From: UBA10649 sp963842725
Lineage (GTDB): Bacteria > Actinomycetota > Actinomycetes > S36-B12
Direction of reading: 5' to 3'
Assembly (NCBI GenBank): GCA_963842725.1
Contig: CAWJHN010000004.1
Span: 2,012,913 to 2,076,912 of the forward strand
DNA length: 64,000 bases
The position numbers and the translations under genes were made by a program. The notes beneath the pieces are model-generated. The model worked only from the letters and a program-made list of their open reading frames with translations, was not told where the DNA came from and ran no database searches. Positions 59,599 to 64,000 of the stretch are shown one piece after another; the stretch's first letter is position 1; each line of letters opens with the position of its first letter.

Positions 59599-59618
59599 AT
59601 ACTAGAGCAGCGACTCTA
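59599..59618 (-). promoter_or_regulatory. Leaderless promoter overlapping a TetR-type operator
   Basis: On the minus strand TAGTAT (plus 59599-59604) ends six bases before the membrane-protein ATG. The inverted repeat TAGAG-CAGCGA-CTCTA at 59603-59618 overlaps its upstream edge, so a repressor bound there would block polymerase. The TetR encoded in the same operon is the natural candidate. Confidence 0.65.
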
Positions 59619-59763
59619 ATATTGTGTTGCCATACCTGCCCACCCCCGAGCAGGCTGGGCCGGCCTTGGCATCGCTCGGTCCGGCGGGTCGGCATAGCCC
59701 TCGGCCAGGCCGTCGTCGCCGGCGGCGCGCACGCCTGACCGTTCGGCCGCGCAGCGGGACGGG

Positions 59764-62274
59764 TCAGCTGCGCACTCTGGCCGAGGTGGGGTCGTAGAGC
59801 GGGCGCAGCGAGACGGTGACCGGGTAGCGACGGTCGACGATGTCGACGTCCCAGCTGGCGCCGTCCAGCCAGTCCTTCGTGGCCGGCTCCCCGGAGAGCG
59901 TGCTCACCATGGCCAGACCGACGGCGCCGCCGAGCGTATGCCCGTAGGAGGCCGCCCGCAGGTAGCCCACCTCGACGCCGTCGCGGCGCAGCACCTCGCC
60001 GTGCTGCAGCAACGGCTCCGCGTCGTTCACCAGCACCTGAACCAGACGGGACGACGGAACGCCGGCTGCCTTCTGCGCCTCCACGGCGGCGCGGCCCACG
60101 AAGTCACGCGCTCCGCCGTCCGCCCGGGTCAACGCAACGGCGAACCCCAGCCCGGCCTCGACCACGGTGTCGGTGTTGTCGATGTCGTGCCCGTAGTCGC
60201 GGTACGCCTTCTCCATCCGCAGGCTGGACAGCGCCTTCAAGCCGGCGTGCTTCAGGCCGAAACCTGTTCCGGCAGCGACGATCCGGTCGTACACCTCGAC
60301 GGCGTGCTCGGCCGGCACGTAGAGCTCGTAGCCCAGTTCGCCGAGATAGGTGATCCGCAGGCAGAGCACCTGGGCGTAGCCGAGGTCGATCGTGGCCGCG
60401 GTACGAAACGGGAAGGCCTCGTTCGAGAGGTCCGCCGAGGTGAGCGAGGCCAGCAGCTCGCGCGAGCGCGGCCCCTGCACATTCAGCTGCGCCCAGCCCG
60501 AGGTCACATCGGTCACCGTGGCCCGCGCGTCGGCGAACGCGCCGGCGCCCAGCGCGCGCCGGATCATGGTCTCGACGTGCCGGTGTGCGGTGTCCGAGGC
60601 CACCACCCAGTACCGCTCGGCGTCGAGTTTGGTCACGGTCAGGTCGGCCTCCAGCCGCCCGGACCCGTTGAGCCACTGGGTGTACGTCACCCGGCCGGGT
60701 TCCCCGTCGACGTCGCCGGCCGACAGGTGGTCGAGCACCGCGCCGGCGTCCCGGCCCTGCACCAGGAACTTGGCCATGAACGACATGTCCATCAGGCCCA
60801 CGGCCTCGCGGACGGCGCGGTGCTCGGCGGCCCAGTGCCCGAACCAGGCCGGGCGCGCCCAGGTGAGCGGATCGTCGTCCACCGCGCCGTACCAGTCCGC
60901 CCCCTCCCAGCCCGACACGTCCCGGAACCGCGCCCCCGCGGCCGCCAGCTGTGCGTGCACCGGTGAGCGTTTGGCTCCGCGCGCCGTCTCCTTGTCCCGG
61001 TTCGGGTAGTGGCAGGCGTAGACCAGGCCGAGGCTCTCCACCGTCCGGTCGCGCCGGTACGACGGCGTGGTCTGGAACGGCTGCAGCCGCGCGACGTCCA
61101 TGCCGGTGATGTCGACGTCGGGCTCCCCGGCCACGATCCAGTGCGCCAGGGCCCGGCCGATCCCGCCGCCGGTGAGGATGCCGATCGAGTTCAGGCCCGC
61201 CGCCACGTAGTAGTTCGCGACCTCGGGCACCTCCCCGAACAGCGGCGCGAGGTCGGGCGTGAATGACTCCGGCCCGCAGAAGAAGGTGCGGATCCCGGCG
61301 TCCAGGGTGGCCGGCACCCGACTCATCGCCGCCTCGACGTAGGGGCCCATCCGGTCCCAGTCGGGGGTGATCTGACCGAAGGAGAAATCGCCCGGCACCC
61401 GGCCGACCTGCCACGGTGCCGCGCGGCCCTCGAACAGGCCGACCATCAGGCCGCCGGTCTCCTCGCGGATGTAGCCGTAGGTGCCCGGGTCCTCCAGCAC
61501 CGGCAGCCCGGGGTGCACCCCGTCGATCTCGCCGGTGATCAGGTAGTAGTGCTCGGCCGCCTGCAGCGGCAGCGCGACGCCGTTCGCCTCGCCCAGCTGG
61601 CGGGCCCACATGCCGGCGCAGTTCACCACCACCTCGCACCCGATGTCGCCGTGCTCGGTGCGCACTCCGCGCGCCCGGGCCCGCGGCGTCCCCGGGTGGT
61701 CGACGAGCATCGAGGTGACCGGGGTGCCCTCGATGATCCGGACACCCCGCATCCGGGCGCCCTTGGCCAGCGCCATGGTGACGTCGACCGGGTTGGCGCG
61801 CCCGTCCTCGGCCACGTAGAACCCGGCCAGCAGGTCGTCGGTGCGGGCCAGCGGCCACATCTCACCGACCTCGCGCGGGGTCAGCTCGTGCACGTCGATG
61901 CCGCAGTGCCGGTTGAACGCCGACACCCGGCGGTACTCCTCGAGCCGGCCGGGGTCGGCGGCCACCTCGATGAAGCCGACCGGGGCGAACCCGGTCGACT
62001 GCCCGGTCTCGGCCTCCAACCGGGAGTACAGGTCGCGGGTGTACTGGCGCAGCCGGGTCGAGGTCTGCGACATCGAGCCGAAGGTGACCATCAGTCCGGC
62101 CGCGTGCCAGGTGGTGCCGGAGGTGAGCCGGTCACGTTCGAGTAGCACGACGTCGTCCCAGCCCTCGGCGGCCAGGTGGTAGGCGACCGAGGTGCCGATC
62201 ACCCCGCCTCCGACGACGACGACGCGGGCCCGCGTGGGCAGTTCGGCTGACGGATGCGGCGGTGTCTGGATCAC
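59764..62274 (-). CDS. Dimethylglycine/sarcosine dehydrogenase-like FAD enzyme fused to GcvT
   Basis: An 836-residue two-part enzyme. The N-terminal DAO-type FAD domain starts VVVVGGGVIGTSVAYHLA and has H57 in SGTTWHAAG, where related enzymes attach FAD covalently; PESFTPDLAPLFGEVPEV lies further on. From about residue 440 a GcvT-like tetrahydrofolate domain follows, with a C-terminal GcvT_C (GYLRAASYGHTLGGAVGLAM). It should oxidise an N-methyl amine (dimethylglycine, sarcosine or similar) and pass the one-carbon unit to folate. The gene stands alone. Confidence 0.92.
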   Translation of the reverse strand: MIQTPPHPSAELPTRARVVVVGGGVIGTSVAYHLAAEGWDDVVLLERDRLTSGTTWHAAGLMVTFGSMSQTSTRLRQYTRDLYSRLEAETGQSTGFAPVGFIEVAADPGRLEEYRRVSAFNRHCGIDVHELTPREVGEMWPLARTDDLLAGFYVAEDGRANPVDVTMALAKGARMRGVRIIEGTPVTSMLVDHPGTPRARARGVRTEHGDIGCEVVVNCAGMWARQLGEANGVALPLQAAEHYYLITGEIDGVHPGLPVLEDPGTYGYIREETGGLMVGLFEGRAAPWQVGRVPGDFSFGQITPDWDRMGPYVEAAMSRVPATLDAGIRTFFCGPESFTPDLAPLFGEVPEVANYYVAAGLNSIGILTGGGIGRALAHWIVAGEPDVDITGMDVARLQPFQTTPSYRRDRTVESLGLVYACHYPNRDKETARGAKRSPVHAQLAAAGARFRDVSGWEGADWYGAVDDDPLTWARPAWFGHWAAEHRAVREAVGLMDMSFMAKFLVQGRDAGAVLDHLSAGDVDGEPGRVTYTQWLNGSGRLEADLTVTKLDAERYWVVASDTAHRHVETMIRRALGAGAFADARATVTDVTSGWAQLNVQGPRSRELLASLTSADLSNEAFPFRTAATIDLGYAQVLCLRITYLGELGYELYVPAEHAVEVYDRIVAAGTGFGLKHAGLKALSSLRMEKAYRDYGHDIDNTDTVVEAGLGFAVALTRADGGARDFVGRAAVEAQKAAGVPSSRLVQVLVNDAEPLLQHGEVLRRDGVEVGYLRAASYGHTLGGAVGLAMVSTLSGEPATKDWLDGASWDVDIVDRRYPVTVSLRPLYDPTSARVRS

Positions 62275-62283
62275 CCGCCCAAT

Positions 62284-62805
62284 CTAGAGCCGCTCCGCGT
62301 ACACCTTCTCCAGTGGCGCGGTATCGGCCGACAGCACTCCGCCGGTGGACTCGCCGTCGAGGCTGTGCTCCAGCAGGTCCAGGCAGACGTGGTAGCCGGC
62401 CGAGGTCTTGTCCAGGCCGGTCTCGAGGGAGCCGGCGCCCAGCCGGTTCGAGAACTCCAGGCGGGTCCCGCCGCCGTCATCGGCGTGCAGTTCGAACCGG
62501 AGCACCTCGTCGTCCCAGCGCCACTCGAAGACCCGGGGCGGGTCCCAGGTGAGGATGCGGCCCGGCAGGGAGGCGTCCAGCATCGAGTATCGCTCGGCGA
62601 CCTCGGGCCAGAAGGTCACGGTGAGGTCGGCGCCCTCGTGGCGCTCGCCCACCAGGTCGGCGGGGAACCAGGCGCGCAGGTGCTCGGACGAGGTCAGGGC
62701 CGTCCAGACCGTGTCGGGGGCGTGGCGCAGTCGGCGGGTGAATCGCAGGCTGACTCGGTCCCCTTCGCGGTCAACGGTTCCCAGGCGGTCGGTGCTGGTG
62801 GTCAA
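62284..62805 (-). CDS. SRPBCC/AHSA1-family protein
   Basis: A 173-residue protein of the AHSA1 START-like fold. FTRRLRHAPDTVWTALTSSE, then HLRAWFPADL and PPRVFEWRWDDEVLRFEL are typical. A TTG start at 62805 is inferred: GGAGG lies four bases upstream, and the codon overlaps the ArsR stop (TTGA), giving translational coupling. Binding of a hydrophobic ligand is expected. ArsR-SRPBCC pairs of this kind are common and autoregulated. Confidence 0.82.
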   Translation of the reverse strand: MTTSTDRLGTVDREGDRVSLRFTRRLRHAPDTVWTALTSSEHLRAWFPADLVGERHEGADLTVTFWPEVAERYSMLDASLPGRILTWDPPRVFEWRWDDEVLRFELHADDGGGTRLEFSNRLGAGSLETGLDKTSAGYHVCLDLLEHSLDGESTGGVLSADTAPLEKVYAERL

Positions 62806-63113
62806 CGGTCCTCCATCGACTCGAGGTGGCGTTCGAGGGCGTCGAGCCGGTCGGCCCAGTTCTGCCGGAACGGCATCAGCCAGGCGTCGATCTCGTGCAG
62901 GGGTTCGGGCCGCAGCGAGTACAGCCGCCGCTGGGCCTGGCCCCGGACCGCGACAAGCTCGGCGTCCTTGAGCACCCGCAGGTGCTTGGAGACGCTCGGC
63001 TGAGCGATCCCGAGCAGCTCGACGAGCTCGCCGACGCCGCGCTCGTCCTGCCGGAGCAGCTCGAGGATCCGGCGCCGGTTCGGCTCGGCGAGCGCGGCGA
63101 AGGCGGTGGGCAC
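62802..63113 (-). CDS. ArsR-family transcriptional repressor
   Basis: A 103-residue winged-helix repressor. AFAALAEPNRRRILELLRQD, then VGELVELLGIAQPSVSKHLR and the wing AELVAVRGQAQRRLYSL are standard; the metal-binding cysteines of ArsR are missing, so it may sense something else (SdpR-like autorepressor). GTG 63113 is preferred to an outer start at 63179, because the latter would place an AT-rich palindrome inside the gene. It is coupled to the SRPBCC gene. Confidence 0.85.
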   Translation of the reverse strand: MPTAFAALAEPNRRRILELLRQDERGVGELVELLGIAQPSVSKHLRVLKDAELVAVRGQAQRRLYSLRPEPLHEIDAWLMPFRQNWADRLDALERHLESMEDR

Positions 63114-63136
63114 CCGAGCAGTCTGGATTGCGTTGC

Positions 63137-63156
63137 ATATTCTTGTCAAGGAATAT
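63137..63156. promoter_or_regulatory. AT-rich operator upstream of the ArsR gene
   Basis: ATATTC-TTGTCAAG-GAATAT is a perfect 6-bp inverted repeat with an 8-base spacer, 24 bp before the ArsR GTG. It is far more AT-rich than its surroundings and is a good candidate for the ArsR autoregulatory site. Confidence 0.65.
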
Positions 63157-63182
63157 ACAAGTGGGACGCCGACGTCCATCGC

Positions 63183-63612
63183 TCACGCGAGACTGTGCGC
63201 TACCGCATGTCGGCGCCTGAGGACGTGACTGCCGTTGGCTGGCGGACGGAAGCCGAATCGCGCGTAGAAGTCGTCCATGGCCGGTTGACAGGTGAGCTCC
63301 ACCGTTGTGACGCCGTCGAGAACCGGGTGGGCCAGGACGGCGTCCATGAGTCGCCGCCCCGAAACCTCGGTCGCGTTCGTCGGGATCGACCATGACGTCG
63401 GCGATGTAGCCGTAGACCACGCCGTCGGTCAGGATTCGCGCGAATCCCACCACGCGGTCCTCGTTCTCGGCCAGCAGCAGGACGACGTGCGAGTTCGCCA
63501 CGATACGTCGGGCCTGCTCCTCGCTTCGGCCTTCTGTCCACCAGTTCCGGAAGTAGAAGGTCAGCAGTTGGTCGAGGTGGTCGGGAGTCGCCTCGTATCT
63601 GACGGCGGGCAC
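63183..63612 (-). CDS. GNAT acetyltransferase, one frameshift
   Basis: From GTG 63612 the frame reads VPAVRYEATPDHLDQLLTFY, then VLLLAENEDRVVGFARILTD and DVMVDPDERDRGFG. The conserved remainder RRLMDAVLAHPVLDGVTTVE, with MDDFYARFGFRPP, is one frame over, to the stop at 63183. One extra G near 63358 explains this, restoring the motif A GxGRR loop. The family is a GNAT of unknown substrate. A consensus error is likely, but the adjacent ABC gene is truncated, so real damage is possible. Confidence 0.75.
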
Positions 63613-63902
63613 GTGCCCAGGGTAGGGGTGGACCGTGGCGTGAATCAGGAAGCCCGGCCGACGCAGGAAGGCAGGCTCCCTCCGGGAGGGGGTGTGGCCG
63701 AGCACCTCCACCCGCCCGGCCGTCGGGGTGAGCAGTCCGGCGACGCACTTGAGCGTCGTCGTCTTGCCCGAGCCGTTCGGCCCGAGCAGGCCGAGCACCG
63801 TGCCGCCCTCCACGTGGAAGCTCGCGCCCTGCACCGTCGTGAGCGTGCGGTACCGCCGGCGGACGACGGACTCAGCGCCGCGCGCAGCCCCGGCTCGTCC
63901 AT
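63613..63902 (-). pseudogene. Truncated ABC transporter ATP-binding gene
   Basis: ATG 63902 starts MDEPGLRAAL, then a frame change near 63855 leads to YRTLTTVQGASFHVEGGTVL and GLLGPNGSGKTTTLKCVAGL with Walker A, ending about residue 80 (SRREPAFLRRPGFLIHAT). The signature, Walker B and the rest are missing; the frame runs straight on into the GNAT start at 63612. It looks like the 5' part of an ABC-2-type exporter ATPase that lost its 3' end by deletion. Confidence 0.65.
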
Positions 63903-63922
63903 CTTCCGCCGGCGGGAGGGGC

Positions 63923-64000
63923 TCAGCGGCCGATGTCGGAGCCGACCTCCCAGGGCGCGACCGGGGAGTGCTCCAGGATCCAGGTCTCGACGACCCGTCG
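63923..64000 (-). CDS. C-terminal end of a gene entering from the right (partial)
   Basis: On the minus strand the frame RRVVETWILEHSPVAPWEVG, then SDIGR, ends at the TGA at 63923-63925. Family not identifiable from 25 residues. The truncated ABC gene begins 21 bp further on. Confidence 0.45.
   Translation of the reverse strand, partial: RRVVETWILEHSPVAPWEVGSDIGR

Noticed and set aside
55960..59620. A mobile genomic island
   Set aside because: The stretch has accessory-type genes and a gene fragment, but no integrase, transposase, flanking repeats or clear composition shift could be seen by eye.

Overview
The window is chromosomal DNA from a high-GC actinomycete. Evidence for this is the strong G/C third-position bias, many GTG starts, mycothiol genes (mshA and two mycothiol-dependent MDMPI-fold enzymes), CarD, the PhoU/SenX3-RegX3 module, MurT/GatD, HbhA with its usual neighbours, and FABP-Fur-YgfZ. 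The gene order mshA-YbjN-gpm-phoU-senX3-regX3-carD-PIN/TRAM-ispD/ispF-cysS-rlmB is core actinobacterial synteny. An RsiG-type c-di-GMP-binding anti-sigma factor and a PAS-GGDEF-EAL protein suggest a motile or differentiating lineage; a Kineosporiaceae-like organism would fit, but the genus cannot be fixed from the sequence alone.

Layout. 0.1-2.2 kb: nitrobindin-like protein, Fur, YgfZ. 2.2-3.7 kb: FMN reductase and a BKACE-family enzyme. 3.8-5.6 kb: XRE regulator, HbhA, DUF2516 protein, in the order of mycobacterial Rv0474-Rv0476. 5.8-9.0 kb: RsiG, asparaginase, then a tight dtd-macrodomain-phosphatase operon. 9.0-12.6 kb: hypothetical proteins, DUF6270, methyltransferase, and a TetR/membrane-protein pair sharing two operators. 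12.6-24.8 kb: RtcB and the core synteny block. 24.8-34.8 kb: cysS, rlmB, an acetyltransferase-MDMPI fusion, an iron permease behind a DtxR/IdeR-like box, and a TPR-AAA ATPase/TPR membrane-protein operon divergent from a DUF4032 protein. 34.9-39 kb: orphan sugar-ABC ATPase, GH13 glucosidase, LacI regulator. 39-47 kb: VTT protein, CBS protein, Ser/Thr kinase, GGDEF-EAL protein, tRNA-Thr, CoA transferase. 47-52 kb: UDG, DUF3263, LytR_C, a HEXXH membrane protein, cold-shock protein, MurT-GatD. 52-56 kb: family-A DNA polymerase and GroEL behind two CIRCE elements. 56-59.6 kb: a more accessory stretch with a toxin-antitoxin pair, a secreted FnIII/PKD protein, a Crp remnant and a TetR/membrane-protein pair. 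59.7-64 kb: a dimethylglycine-dehydrogenase-like fusion enzyme, an ArsR-SRPBCC pair and a damaged GNAT/ABC segment.

Cross-cutting observations. (1) About 18 genes have a TANNNT hexamer 6-8 nt before the start codon and no ribosome-binding site, the mark of leaderless transcription; divergent ispD and ispF share two bases of overlapping -10 hexamers. (2) Several conserved genes (mshA, gpm, cysS, rtcB, the AAA ATPase, a GNAT) are broken by single-base indels, mostly insertions, most easily explained as consensus errors. (3) A related family of long intergenic palindromes occurs at three loci, once supplying the last codons of a gene; other unrelated long palindromes occur elsewhere. No integrase, transposase, prophage or CRISPR array was seen.
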